DNA of 64,000 bases. Source: Nocardioides cynanchi (GTDB lineage Bacteria > Actinomycetota > Actinomycetes > Propionibacteriales > Nocardioidaceae). Position 1 is the first letter of the stretch. The number at the start of each line of letters is the position of its first letter. The stretch spans positions 2,666,001-2,730,000 of the forward strand of contig NZ_CP044344.1 of assembly GCF_008761635.1 (NCBI RefSeq). The letters run 5' to 3'. A program made the translations under genes and the position numbers. The notes beneath the pieces are model-generated. The model did not search any database. It worked only from the letters and a program-made list of their open reading frames with translations, and had not been told where the DNA came from. Of this stretch, positions 17,265 through 28,597 are shown in pieces.

Positions 17265-18008
17265 TCATCCCCCAACGTTCACAGGGGTGCGACCACCTTT
17301 CCGGGTGGTGGTCTCGCGCGCGGCCCGGCGTACCGGGTCGACCGCACGCTCGGCGGCCGCACCGAGCAGCTCGAGCAGGAAGGCGACCACCGCGACCACG
17401 ATCGCCGCGGCGATGCCCTTGGGGTAGTCGGTGCGGTAGAAACCCTCGGTGATCAGACTGCCGAGCCCCGGCCCGGCCACCAGAGCCGCGATCGTGGCGG
17501 TCGCCCAGACCTGCACGAGGGCGAGCCGGACACCCGAGACGACCAGGGGCAGGGCCAGCGGCAGCTCGACGCGCAGGAAGCGCTGGCCACCGGTCATCCC
17601 CATGCCGCGGGCGGATTCCTTGATCTCGTCGGCGACCTCGTCGACCGCGACGTAGCCGTTGGTGATGATCGGTGGCAGGGCGAACAGGCTCAGGGCGATC
17701 AGCGTGGCCAGCCCGGCCCGGCCGTAGGGACCGAACGTCGCCACGCCCGGGTGGTCGAGAGTCACCAGGATCGCGAGCAGGGCGAAGGTGGGGACGGCGC
17801 GGCCGATGTTGGAGGTGTTGATCGCGACGAAGCCGCCCCGGCCGAGGTGCCCGAGCCACAGCGCGATCGGGAGGCCGATCAGCACGGCCACGGCGAGCGC
17901 GGTGACGCTGAGGAGCAGCTGCTGGACCAGGAGGGTCCAGATCCCGTCGGCACCGTGCCAGTGCGACCAGGTCGTGAGGTAGTCCCAGGTCTCGCGGAGC
18001 ACCCTCAT
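17265..18008 (-). CDS. Osmoprotectant ABC transporter permease (second)
   Basis: A 247-residue inner-membrane protein with about six hydrophobic segments and the permease EAA-type loop (GMGMTGGQRFLRVELPLALP) that contacts the ATPase. This is typical of OpuBB/OpuCB-like permeases of betaine/choline importers. The start at 18006-18008 overlaps the stop of the upstream permease as ATGA, which is preferred over an in-frame upstream codon at 18044 lying inside that gene. Together with the permease at 18005, the binding protein at 16238 and the ATPase at 18716, it forms a complete heteromeric importer. Confidence 0.87.
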   Translation of the reverse strand: MRVLRETWDYLTTWSHWHGADGIWTLLVQQLLLSVTALAVAVLIGLPIALWLGHLGRGGFVAINTSNIGRAVPTFALLAILVTLDHPGVATFGPYGRAGLATLIALSLFALPPIITNGYVAVDEVADEIKESARGMGMTGGQRFLRVELPLALPLVVSGVRLALVQVWATATIAALVAGPGLGSLITEGFYRTDYPKGIAAAIVVAVVAFLLELLGAAAERAVDPVRRAARETTTRKGGRTPVNVGG

Positions 18009-18712
18009 CCGGACCGCCTCCTGGCCCACGGCGTGATCAGCCACTGGGCGGCGACGATCAGGGCGTCGAGCGCGAAGGCCAGGACGACGCAGAGCACGCT
18101 GGCCGCGAGCAGCTCGGCCTTGAAGTCGTTCTGCACTCCGTCCGCGATCAGGTTGCCGAGGCCGCCGTAGCTGACCAGGGTGCCGACCGTGGTCAGCGCG
18201 ACCGTGGAGACGGTGGCGACGCGCAGCCCGGCCATCATCACCGGCAGGGCGAGCGGCAGCTCGATCCGGAACAGCAGCCGGGTGGCGCCGTACCCCAGCC
18301 CGGTCGCCGACTCGCGCACCTCGGCGGGTACGCCGACCAGTCCCGCGAGCATGCTGCGGACCAGGATCGTGAGTGCGTAGAGCGCCAGCCCGATCACCAC
18401 GGTGGTGGCGGTGATGCCGGTGAAGGGCACGAGGAGCGGGAAGAGGGCGAGGCTCGGGATCGTGTAGATCGCCGTGCTGGTGCCGAGGATCAGCCCCTGG
18501 AGCCGGGGCACGCGTCGCGCCAGCAGCGCCAGCGGGAACGCGATCGCGATGCTCAGCACGATCGACACCCCGGTGATCTCGAGGTGCTGGACGGTCGCGT
18601 GCACGAGGTCGGAGGAGCGGTCCTGGAGGTAGGAGCCGCAGATCCAGTGGTTGGTGAGCCGGCTGTAGCAGCTGGGCGCGATGGAGATCCCGTCGGCCGC
18701 TAGTAGGGTCAC
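18005..18712 (-). CDS. Osmoprotectant ABC transporter permease (first)
   Basis: A 235-residue membrane protein with five or six hydrophobic segments and the coupling motif GLGYGATRLLFRIELPLALP, as in OpuB/OpuC permeases. The upstream end is uncertain. There is no ATG, and the GTG at 18710-18712 gives a soluble first stretch (about 35 residues with two Cys) before the first helix at THVQ-like sequence; a later GTG is also possible. With 18712 as start, only 3 bases separate it from the divergent ATPase start at 18716, so promoters would have to lie inside the opposite gene. It is coupled to the next permease by an ATGA overlap. Confidence 0.8.
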   Translation of the reverse strand: MTLLAADGISIAPSCYSRLTNHWICGSYLQDRSSDLVHATVQHLEITGVSIVLSIAIAFPLALLARRVPRLQGLILGTSTAIYTIPSLALFPLLVPFTGITATTVVIGLALYALTILVRSMLAGLVGVPAEVRESATGLGYGATRLLFRIELPLALPVMMAGLRVATVSTVALTTVGTLVSYGGLGNLIADGVQNDFKAELLAASVLCVVLAFALDALIVAAQWLITPWARRRSG

Positions 18713-18715
18713 CGC

Positions 18716-19741
<1,026 letters not shown>

Positions 19742-19772
19742 ATCCCGCTGAGTCGGCGCAAAGAGGCTGTCA

Positions 19773-19947
19773 TTCGCAATCACTCGGCCCGGTACGGGTG
19801 CCTGTTTGCGCCGACTCGGCGGCAAACGGGTGCGTCTTTGCGCCGACTCGGCGGCAGACGGGTGCGTGTTTGCGCCGACTCAGCGCGTACTGAGTGCCTG
19901 TTTGTGCCGACTCGGCGTCGTACGGGTGTCTGTTTGCGCCGACTCGG
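19773..19947 (+). repeat. Tandem array of a 32-bp repeat (five units plus a partial sixth)
   Basis: The core TTTGCGCCGACTC starts at 19805, 19837, 19869, 19901 (with one T for C) and 19933, always 32 bases apart. A diverged unit starts at 19773. The half after the core is less conserved but keeps an ACGGGTG-like block and a T-G run before the next core. Because 32 is not a multiple of 3, no protein repeat is encoded consistently. There are no unique spacers, so it is not a CRISPR array. It fills the space between the ABC ATPase and the membrane coiled-coil gene ending at 19948. Function unknown. Confidence 0.85.
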
Positions 19948-20532
19948 TCAGGCGTGCCGGACCTGCGGCGGGTGCCAGTTCGTTGCGGTGTCGAGCTCGG
20001 CGCGGAGGACGTCGTTGTAATGCTCGAGCTCGGCCACCCGGACGATGGCCTCGGCCGCGCGATTCTCGGACTCGTCGAGGGCCACGGCCAGGCGACCGCT
20101 CTCGGCCTCGGCGAGGTCGGCGCGACGGGCCTCCTGGTTGACCTTGCGCATCGCCTCGGCGGCGCGGCCCTGGGAGGCGACCACGGCCGACTCGAGCTGC
20201 GTCACCGAGCGCTCGGCGAGGCCGACCCGGTGCTGCATCGCGGAGGCGAACTCCTGGTGCTCGGCGGACCGCGCCTCGGCGATCTCGCGGTAGGCCTGGG
20301 CCTGACGGGCCCGGTCGGCGGCGGCGGCGCGGCGCGAGTCGAGCAGCTCGGAGTAGATGATCCGGGCCGCCGCGGCTCCGAGGGCCACGGCGAGGACGGC
20401 GGCGATCGTGACCAGTGTCAGCGATCGACTGATGGCGGCGCCGAGAACGACGACCGCCGAGATGGCGAGGAGTGCGGCAGCAGTCACCACGCGGGTGCTG
20501 CGCTGCCGACGACGTGCCCTTGGGGAAGACAT
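19948..20532 (-). CDS. Membrane-anchored coiled-coil protein, unknown function
   Basis: A 194-residue protein. After a short Arg-rich N-terminus there are two predicted membrane helices (about residues 17-34 and 38-57). From about residue 65 the sequence is rich in Ala, Glu, Arg and Gln without helix breakers, so a long cytoplasmic coiled coil is likely, ending in a short HPPQVRHA tail. I do not recognise a named family. The ATG at 20530-20532 is used. It lies on the same strand as, and 9 bases downstream of, the DUF3180 gene, so it is probably the last gene of the folate block. Confidence 0.7.
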   Translation of the reverse strand: MSSPRARRRQRSTRVVTAAALLAISAVVVLGAAISRSLTLVTIAAVLAVALGAAAARIIYSELLDSRRAAAADRARQAQAYREIAEARSAEHQEFASAMQHRVGLAERSVTQLESAVVASQGRAAEAMRKVNQEARRADLAEAESGRLAVALDESENRAAEAIVRVAELEHYNDVLRAELDTATNWHPPQVRHA

Positions 20533-20541
20533 GAGGTCAGG

Positions 20542-21033
20542 CTAGGGCTCGTCGTCCTCCGGAGGGACGCGACACGCGCGTTCGAGGAGCAGCCCCGCGC
20601 CCACCACCAGGAGGCCGGTGACCCCCGCCAGCGAGGACCTGATCGCGCGTTCGGCGGCCAGCTCGCTGTCCACGCCGAACCAGCTCACGGCGTAGCCGAA
20701 GTAGCCGCCGGCCATCAGGCAGCCGACGTAGGCGCAGGCGCGGGCCAGCACGAGGCGGTTGACCGCATGGTGCGGAGAGATGTGTACGTCGCCCTGCTGG
20801 ATGCTGCGTCGGGTCGAGCGGGCGGTGCCCACCAGGATCCCCGCGACCAGCAGCAGCGCCGTCGGCTGGGCCCACGAGACCATCGGGGCGAACCTGGCAC
20901 CGCCGTAGAGGACGCGGTGGAAGAGCCAGCCGGCCACCAGGCCCGCCACTCCCCAGGCGCACAGCGTCGCGGGGCTCATCGGTCGGAGGCGGCGATCGGG
21001 ATCGGTGGGTCCCTCGGGCGGTGGGACGCTCAC
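20542..21033 (-). CDS. DUF3180 family membrane protein
   Basis: A 163-residue protein with four hydrophobic segments in two pairs (LCAWGVAGLVAGWLF, PTALLLVAGILVG, AYVGCLMAGGYFGYAV, LAGVTGLLVVGAGLLL). The hydrophilic linker between the pairs holds HHAVNRLVLARA, characteristic of DUF3180. In actinobacteria this family is usually found directly after folK, as here (51-base gap). Its function is not established. The GTG at 21031-21033 is the longest supported start; a Met about 19 residues in (MSPATLCAW) is an alternative just before the first helix. Confidence 0.82.
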   Translation of the reverse strand: MSVPPPEGPTDPDRRLRPMSPATLCAWGVAGLVAGWLFHRVLYGGARFAPMVSWAQPTALLLVAGILVGTARSTRRSIQQGDVHISPHHAVNRLVLARACAYVGCLMAGGYFGYAVSWFGVDSELAAERAIRSSLAGVTGLLVVGAGLLLERACRVPPEDDEP

Positions 21034-21084
21034 CGGACGGCGCTCACCGACGACGACTGCCGAAGGCGGTTCACCGGGCGAGCG

Positions 21085-21663
21085 TCACTGCATCTGCAGC
21101 GCGATGTCGTCGCGCTTGGTGAGCCCGCTGCGGTCGACCGCCTCCAGCAGATCGGCCACGGCCCCGGTGTCGGGGATCACGGCGTCCGGCTCCACGTCGT
21201 ACCAGGGCTGGAGGACGAACGCCCGCTCGGCCGCGCGCGGATGCGGCAGCCGCAGAGCATCGTCGTGCCCGCGGCGGTCACCGACCACGATCAGGTCGAC
21301 GTCGAGCGTGCGAGGCGCGTTGGCCTGGCCGGTGCGCTCCCGGCCGAAGGCGTCCTCGATGGCGTGGGCGCGGTCGAGCAGCCGGGTCGCGGCCAGGGTG
21401 GTGTCGAGCAGCACGATCGCGTTGAGGAACTTCTCGGAGCCCTCGGGCGAGTCGACCGGCTCGGTCTCGTAGACGGGCGAGACCTCGGTGATCCACACGT
21501 CGGGGGTGTCGGCCAGCGCGTTCACCGCGCCCTGGAGGCTGGCGAGCCGCTCCCCGAGGTTGGACCCCAGCGACAGCACCGCGCGGCGGATCGGACGCAT
21601 CTCACCGGTGAGCGTGTCCGCGTCGACGATGTTCGGGTTGGGTGTCTCGGTCACGGTCGGCAC
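21085..21663 (-). CDS. folK: 2-amino-4-hydroxy-6-hydroxymethyldihydropteridine pyrophosphokinase
   Basis: A 192-residue HPPK that transfers pyrophosphate from ATP to the pterin in folate synthesis. Family motifs are plain: LSLGSNLGERL near residue 30, YETEPV, FLNAIVLLDT, the RxRxxxxxPRTLDVDLI region (NAPRTLDVDLIVVGD) and LPHPRAAERAFVL. The GTG at 21661-21663 follows the folB stop by one base but gives a 27-residue non-conserved N-terminal extension. An ATG at 21598-21600 (MRPIRRAVLSLG) would give the usual length and is equally plausible. It is the fourth folate gene in the order folE-folP-folB-folK. Confidence 0.93.
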   Translation of the reverse strand: MPTVTETPNPNIVDADTLTGEMRPIRRAVLSLGSNLGERLASLQGAVNALADTPDVWITEVSPVYETEPVDSPEGSEKFLNAIVLLDTTLAATRLLDRAHAIEDAFGRERTGQANAPRTLDVDLIVVGDRRGHDDALRLPHPRAAERAFVLQPWYDVEPDAVIPDTGAVADLLEAVDRSGLTKRDDIALQMQ

Positions 21664-21664
21664 C

Positions 21665-22081
21665 TCACTGGCTGGAAGATCTCGCTGTGATCGGTCTGGT
21701 GATCGTCAGCGTCACGTCGGTGAAGGTCGCGTCGATCGGGGCCCCGGGCTTGTGGACCGTGACCCGGGCCCATTCAACACGATCGTCCAAGAGGCAGACG
21801 TCCGAGATGCGTTGGGCCACGGTCTCGATCAGATCGACCGGATCAGACTCGACTGCGGCTTTCACGTGCGCCACGAGACTTCCGTAGTCGACCGTGTCGT
21901 GCAAGTCGTCGGAGGCCGCTGCCGGAGCGGTGTCGAGGCCCAGGACCAGGTCGATCACGAACACCTGTCCCTCGCGCCGCTCGTGCTCGAAGACGCCGTG
22001 ATGGGCGAAGCACTCGATCCCGGTCACGCTCAGCTCGTCCTGGGCGCGAGGAGCCCCCGTCTCGCCCGTCTCGTCGGTCAT
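21665..22081 (-). CDS. folB: Dihydroneopterin aldolase
   Basis: A 138-residue folate enzyme that splits dihydroneopterin into glycolaldehyde and hydroxymethyl-dihydropterin. It shows the DHNA core: VTGIECFAHHGVFEHERREGQ (first half of the active site), DTVDYGSLV, and LIETVAQRIS with VTVHKPGAPI near the end. The ATG at 22079-22081 is two bases after the folP stop; an upstream in-frame Met lies inside folP and is not used. About 18 residues precede the conserved core, a modest extension. Confidence 0.93.
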   Translation of the reverse strand: MTDETGETGAPRAQDELSVTGIECFAHHGVFEHERREGQVFVIDLVLGLDTAPAAASDDLHDTVDYGSLVAHVKAAVESDPVDLIETVAQRISDVCLLDDRVEWARVTVHKPGAPIDATFTDVTLTITRPITARSSSQ

Positions 22082-22083
22082 CG

Positions 22084-22920
22084 TCAGCCCTCCTGCCACC
22101 GGGCCAGGGTGCGCAGCGCGTCCCGCCCGGCTCGTACGTCGTGCACCCGCAGGCCCCAGACCCGCTGCGCGGCGACCAGCACGGTCAGCGCCGTGGTCGC
22201 GTGCTCGCGCTCGTCGACGGGGCGCGGCGTCCCGTCAGGATCGGCGAGGAGGGTCCCGAGGAACGACTTCCGGCTGGCGCCCACCAGCAGGCGGAACCCC
22301 AGCGACTGGAGCTCGGCCAGCCCCGCCAGCAGCGCCCAGTTGTGCTCGGCCCGCTTGGCGAAGCCCAGGCCGGGATCGAGCACGATCCGCTCGTCGGGCA
22401 CCCCGGCCGCGTGCAACGCGTCGACCCGCTCGAGCAGCTCGGCCCGCACGGCGCCCACCACCCCGCCCGGGCCGTCGTACGTCGCGTGGGCGTTCATCTG
22501 CGCACTGTGCGCCCTCCAGTGCATGCACACGTAGGTCGCGTCGGAGTCGGCCACGACCTCGAGGATCCGGGGGTCGGCGAGGCCACCGGAGACGTCGTTC
22601 ACGATGGTGGCTCCGGCGGCCAGCGCGGCGGCGGCGACCTCCGCCCGCATGGTGTCGATCGAGACCACGACCCCGTCGGCCGCCAGCTCCCGGATCACGG
22701 GTACGACGCGGCCGAGCTCCTCCTCGACGAGGGGGCGGGTGGCGCCGGGCCGGGTGGACTCGCCGCCGATGTCCAGCAGGTCGGCGCCCTCGGCCAGCAG
22801 GTCGCGGCCGTGCACCACGGCCGCCTCCGGCGTGGCCCAGCGACCACCGTCGGAGAAGGAGTCGGGCGTCACGTTGACCACGCCCATCAGCAACGGGAGG
22901 GCGAACGGCTCCGCCGTCAT
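22084..22920 (-). CDS. folP: Dihydropteroate synthase
   Basis: A 278-residue enzyme that joins p-aminobenzoate to the pterin pyrophosphate; target of sulfonamides. Motifs: LLMGVVNVTPDSFSDGG near the N-terminus, DIGGESTRPGA (pterin-phosphate loop), SIDTMRAEVA, IVNDVSGG, DPGLGFAKR and LLVGASRKSFLG. Length is normal. The ATG at 22918-22920 is followed by a short lead and directly by the first beta strand. It sits between folE (10 bases upstream) and folB (2 bases downstream). Confidence 0.95.
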   Translation of the reverse strand: MTAEPFALPLLMGVVNVTPDSFSDGGRWATPEAAVVHGRDLLAEGADLLDIGGESTRPGATRPLVEEELGRVVPVIRELAADGVVVSIDTMRAEVAAAALAAGATIVNDVSGGLADPRILEVVADSDATYVCMHWRAHSAQMNAHATYDGPGGVVGAVRAELLERVDALHAAGVPDERIVLDPGLGFAKRAEHNWALLAGLAELQSLGFRLLVGASRKSFLGTLLADPDGTPRPVDEREHATTALTVLVAAQRVWGLRVHDVRAGRDALRTLARWQEG

Positions 22921-22930
22921 CTCGATCGGC

Positions 22931-23551
22931 TCACCGTCGGTGGCTGTTGATCAGCGCCATCGCCTCCGAGCGGGTCGCCGCGTTGGAGTGCATCTGCCCG
23001 CGCACCGCCGAGGTGATCGTGCGGGCTCCGGCCTTGCGGACCCCCCGCATCGTCATGCAGAGGTGCTCGGCCTCGATCACCACGATCACGCCACGGGCGT
23101 CGAGGGCGGCGACGAGGGCATCGGCCACCTGGGTGGTCAGCCGCTCCTGCACCTGCGGTCGCTTGGCGTACACGTCGACCAGCCGGGCCAGCTTGGACAG
23201 GCCCGTGATCTTGCCGGACTCGGCCGGGATGTAGCCCACGTGCGCGACGCCGGTGAAAGGCACCAGGTGGTGCTCGCACATCGACCACAGCTCGATGTCA
23301 CGCACCAGCACCATCTCGTCGTGCCCGAGGTCGAAGGTGGTGGTCAGGACGTCCTCGGGCACCTGCCGGATCCCGGTGGTGAGCTCGGCATAGGCCCGGG
23401 CGACGCGGTCGGGGGTGTCCTTGAGCCCCTCACGGTCGGGATCCTCACCGATCGCGATCAGCAGCTCGCGCACCGCGGCGGCCGCTCGGTCGTGGTCGAA
23501 CGGCGCGATCTCCCCCGGTGCTCGCTGGGGGTAGGCGATCGGGTCCGTCAT
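22931..23551 (-). CDS. folE: GTP cyclohydrolase I
   Basis: A 206-residue enzyme that converts GTP to dihydroneopterin triphosphate, the first committed folate step. The zinc site and active-site motifs are present: [39 protein letters not shown] and the second zinc Cys in [11 protein letters not shown]. The frame stays open upstream across ftsH, but the ATG at 23549-23551 gives the normal length and lies 4 bases from the ftsH stop. The order ftsH-folE-folP-folB-folK is conserved in actinobacteria. Confidence 0.95.
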   Translation of the reverse strand: MTDPIAYPQRAPGEIAPFDHDRAAAAVRELLIAIGEDPDREGLKDTPDRVARAYAELTTGIRQVPEDVLTTTFDLGHDEMVLVRDIELWSMCEHHLVPFTGVAHVGYIPAESGKITGLSKLARLVDVYAKRPQVQERLTTQVADALVAALDARGVIVVIEAEHLCMTMRGVRKAGARTITSAVRGQMHSNAATRSEAMALINSHRR

Positions 23552-23555
23552 CGAG

Positions 23556-25610
<2,055 letters not shown>

Positions 25611-25758
25611 GGGACTCTCTCGAAGGCGGTGCTGCTGCCCGCTGTCGCTCTCCGCGAGAGGCCGAAGGGGGCACTGGTCTGGAGATGACGACGGTACACG
25701 TCATCGCCAATGCCCATTGTCCCCTCTGGCAGGTGCGCGAGCCACATCGAGGTGGGCC

Positions 25759-26328
25759 TCATTCGGTCCAGCAGGCGATCACGGCGGCGGCGACGCCGTA
25801 CGCGGCGTCCTGCCGGTTCGTGCCCTGCGGAAGGTCCGCGGCCGCGACCCGGGTCGCGTCGACCCGCAGCGTCTTGTGGTCCTTGAGGAAGACGACGTCA
25901 CCCTGCGGCGTCTCGAAGGCAGGGAAGCCGAAGGCCGCCACCCCCTTGATCGCTGAGGCGCCGGCGAGACTCGTGCGCAGGTCGTCGAAGTAGGCCCGGC
26001 CGGGGCCGGCGACGTCGAGGTCCTTGACCGACATCCGGAGCTCACCGTGCGCCACCGGGTACGTGCACCCGAACACCTGGTGCGACCACGACGGCCGACC
26101 CGTCGGCGCCTCGGACAGCTGGAACACCCGGCGCACGGCGTCGCGGATCTCGCTGCTGCAGATCATCGAGGCCGCCTCGGACGGCTTGCTCATCCCTGCC
26201 ATCGAGGAGCCGCTCATCGTGCTGCCGTCCGCCATCACGTGCTCAGCGCCGGGCGCCACCGAGCCGCCGCCACAAGCGGACAGCAGCAGGGGTACGACGG
26301 CCAGGGCAGCGGCCACACGGGCTCTCAC
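25759..26328 (-). CDS. Putative exported lipoprotein, unknown function
   Basis: A 189-residue protein with a lipoprotein signal (hydrophobic core, then LLLSACGGG near residue 19). A Met/Ser/Gly-rich linker (MADGSTMSGSSMAGM) follows. The mature domain has three Cys (ICSSEI, FGCTYP, IACWTE), two of which may pair. The layout resembles small DUF3558-like actinobacterial lipoproteins, but I cannot assign a family. The Met-rich linker recalls copper-handling proteins and is similar to that of the cupredoxin at 28048. The GTG at 26326-26328 is used. It is divergent from the CHRD gene at 26574. Confidence 0.65.
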   Translation of the reverse strand: MRARVAAALAVVPLLLSACGGGSVAPGAEHVMADGSTMSGSSMAGMSKPSEAASMICSSEIRDAVRRVFQLSEAPTGRPSWSHQVFGCTYPVAHGELRMSVKDLDVAGPGRAYFDDLRTSLAGASAIKGVAAFGFPAFETPQGDVVFLKDHKTLRVDATRVAAADLPQGTNRQDAAYGVAAAVIACWTE

Positions 26329-26573
26329 GTCGGAATCTCCCTCTCTCCGGAGTCTTGAACGTAGTTCGTCGCCGGACGCTGTTCGGCTTGGTCGACACCC
26401 TCACCGGCTGCCTGTCTGAGCGTGCGTGACCTCGAATCCCCAGCAAAACAAGGTGGTCTGGGAGATGGAGACCAATCCGGGCGCTCCGGGGTGTCGAACG
26501 ACTCCATGAAAGACCCCGACTTCACCACACCTTTCCGTCGCGGGCTTCGTCACCAACTGAAGGGGAAAGTCCC
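26329..26573. promoter_or_regulatory. Divergent intergenic region between the lipoprotein and the CHRD/sortase cluster
   Basis: This 245-bp stretch has no supported gene. It must contain the promoters of both flanking genes. A GAACGTAGTTC dyad is visible around 26353-26363, and GAAGGGGAAAG close to the ATG at 26574 serves as ribosome-binding site. I could not assign a regulator. Confidence 0.4.
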
Positions 26574-27332
26574 ATGAAGAAGGCACTTCTCGTCCTTGCT
26601 CCGCTTGCAGCGCTCGCCGCACCTCTGGCGTTCACCGCGAGCCCGGCCCAGGCCGCCACCGGTACGTCGTACCAGGCCACCCTGAACCCGCTGAACCACG
26701 CGACCGGCTCCGGCACGTTCTGGGTCTCGCTCAACGGCAGCACCGCGACCGTCCACGAGAGCTGGTCGGGGCTGGCCGGGACCTTCAGCGGCGCTCCCTA
26801 CCCGCACGTCCAGCACATCCACATCGGCGGCGCCGGTGCGTGCCCGACGACGTCGGCCGACAAGAACGGCGACGGCGTGGTCAGCACGACCGAGGGCGCC
26901 GCTGCCTATGGCGGGATCGGCACCACCCTGTCGACCACCGGTGACACCTCGCCTGCCGCCGGCACCAACATCAAGATCGCGCCGGCCGGTTCGAGCACCG
27001 ACTACCAGCGGACGATCCAGCTCGACTCGAAGGTCGTCTCGGCGATCAAGAGCGGCAACGCCGTCATCGTCGTCCACGGTCTCGACCCGGCCACCCTGAG
27101 CAAGAAGGCCCAGGGCGAGAAGTCCGACCTGGTGCCCAGCCTGCCGCTGGCCGCCACGTCGCCCGCCCTGTGCGGCGTCGTGCACGCCATGCCGGCCGGT
27201 GGCGTCGCCACGGGTACCGGCTCCACCTCGGGCATGGAGGACTCCTCCCTCCTCGGTCTCGCCGGCGGGCTGTTCGTGGCCGGTGCCGGGATGGCGATGT
27301 ACACCGTGCGCCGCAAGACCGTGAAGGCCTGA
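26574..27332 (+). CDS. Surface CHRD-domain-like protein with C-terminal membrane anchor
   Basis: A 252-residue secreted protein. A Sec signal (residues 1-28, ending AQA) is followed by a CHRD-like beta domain with HVQHIHIGG (about 78-86). An EF-hand-like loop, DKNGDGVVSTTE, at residues 96-107 should bind calcium. The C-terminus has a hydrophobic helix (LLGLAGGLFVAGAGMAMYTV) followed by RRKTVKA, the classic layout of a wall-sorting signal. There is no LPxTG; MPAGG lies about 20 residues before the helix. The next gene, 7 bases downstream, encodes a sortase-like protein, so this is its likely substrate (inference). The role of bacterial CHRD domains is not known. Confidence 0.72.
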   Translation: MKKALLVLAPLAALAAPLAFTASPAQAATGTSYQATLNPLNHATGSGTFWVSLNGSTATVHESWSGLAGTFSGAPYPHVQHIHIGGAGACPTTSADKNGDGVVSTTEGAAAYGGIGTTLSTTGDTSPAAGTNIKIAPAGSSTDYQRTIQLDSKVVSAIKSGNAVIVVHGLDPATLSKKAQGEKSDLVPSLPLAATSPALCGVVHAMPAGGVATGTGSTSGMEDSSLLGLAGGLFVAGAGMAMYTVRRKTVKA

Positions 27333-27339
27333 TCGACCG

Positions 27340-28038
27340 ATGTCAGACGATCACGGGTGGTCGCTCGGCCGCCGCAGCGGGCTCACGCTCGCTGCGGTGG
27401 CCGTGGCGGCCGCCCTGGTCCTCCTGGTCATCGTGATCCGGGCCCAGGTGAGCGCCCCGGAGCCGCACGCCGCGGGCAGGATCGACGTCCCGACCAGCGG
27501 CCCGACCGGCCATCACCGGTCCTCGTCGGACCCGGCCACGCAGGCCGCCCCGCCGCTCGGGCCGTCCAAGCCCGTGCACCTCCGGATCCCGGCCATCGGC
27601 GTCGACACCTCGGTCTTCCCGATCGGGCTGGCGTCCGACGGCACCCTGGCCGTTCCCCAGCCGGGCCCACGACTCAACACCGCAGCGTGGTTCGAGAACT
27701 CGCCGACGCCCGGCCAGCCGGGGCCCTCGATCATCGAGGGACACGTCGACAGCGTCGACGGTCCGTCGGTCTTCCTCAAGCTCGGCGACATCAAGCCCGG
27801 CGACCGGATCATCGTGCAACGCGCGGACGGGCGCACCGTGACCTTCGAGGTGAACGCCGTCCGCGACTTCCTCAAGTCGGAGTTCCCCACCAACCTCGTG
27901 TACGGCGGCGACCAGCTGTCGCAGCCCACGCTCCGCCTGATCACCTGCAGCGACTACGACCCGTCGATCCAGCACCACGTCGGCAACGAGGTCGTCTTCG
28001 CCCACCTCGTGCACGCGTCCGGCTCGACCACCTCGTAG
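27340..28038 (+). CDS. Class F-like sortase
   Basis: A 232-residue membrane-anchored protein: N-terminal helix at about residues 17-36, a Pro/Ser-rich linker, then a sortase domain from about residue 78 (HLRIPAIGVDTSVFPIGL). The catalytic His is in IIEGHVDS and the Cys in LRLITCSDYD. Sortases cut a C-terminal sorting signal and join the protein to the wall. No Arg occurs anywhere after the catalytic Cys, although the usual sortase triad is His-Cys-Arg with Arg downstream of Cys. It may use another residue, or be impaired. It follows the CHRD gene by 7 bases, pointing to a dedicated enzyme-substrate pair. Confidence 0.8.
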   Translation: MSDDHGWSLGRRSGLTLAAVAVAAALVLLVIVIRAQVSAPEPHAAGRIDVPTSGPTGHHRSSSDPATQAAPPLGPSKPVHLRIPAIGVDTSVFPIGLASDGTLAVPQPGPRLNTAAWFENSPTPGQPGPSIIEGHVDSVDGPSVFLKLGDIKPGDRIIVQRADGRTVTFEVNAVRDFLKSEFPTNLVYGGDQLSQPTLRLITCSDYDPSIQHHVGNEVVFAHLVHASGSTTS

Positions 28039-28047
28039 GAGGACTCC

Positions 28048-28485
28048 ATGACCACCCACCCCACCTCACGTCGTACCGGCCGGATCGCCCTGGGCGCCTG
28101 CCTCGCGACCGGCGCCCTGCTGGTCGCCGGCTGCGGCGGCGGCAGCTCCAGCGCCCCGGCCAGCAGCGACTCGATGGGCTCGATGACGATGGGCTCCTCA
28201 CCGACCTCGACGGGCACCAGCGGCACGACGACCGGGGCCGCCGCAACGGTCACGATCAAGAGCTTCGCGTTCACCGGTCCCTCGTCGGTCGCTCCCGGTG
28301 CCAAGATCACGGTCAAGAACGAGGACTCCGAAGCCCATACGCTGACCGCCGACGGTCCCGGCGGCTTCGACGTGAAGATCGACCCCGGCGCCAGCGCGAC
28401 GTTCACCGCGCCGACGAAGCCGGGCACCTACCCGTACCACTGCACCTTCCACAGCAACATGCACGGCACCCTGACCGTGAAGTGA
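28048..28485 (+). CDS. Cupredoxin (plastocyanin-like) lipoprotein
   Basis: A 145-residue lipoprotein with lipobox LLVAGCGGG near residue 30, a Ser/Met/Gly/Thr linker (MGSMTMGSS), and a type 1 copper domain from about residue 70. The copper ligands are visible: His in SEAHTLTAD and Cys, His and Met in YHCTFHSNMHG. It should sit on the outer face of the membrane and carry electrons or bind copper. AGGAGG precedes the ATG, 9 bases after the sortase stop. It is related to the second cupredoxin at 29061. Confidence 0.85.
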   Translation: MTTHPTSRRTGRIALGACLATGALLVAGCGGGSSSAPASSDSMGSMTMGSSPTSTGTSGTTTGAAATVTIKSFAFTGPSSVAPGAKITVKNEDSEAHTLTADGPGGFDVKIDPGASATFTAPTKPGTYPYHCTFHSNMHGTLTVK

Positions 28486-28597
28486 GGCCTCACCCAGCGT
28501 CGATTCTCATCCTCGGGAGGGGTGACGCGCGGCGACCCCATCCAGCACGATGAGCACGACGAACCACACTCGTCCGCCCGATCCAGGAGAAGCACTC

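Noticed and set aside
19773..19947. CRISPR array
   Set aside because: The period is 32 bases with no unique spacers between conserved repeats, and no cas genes are near.
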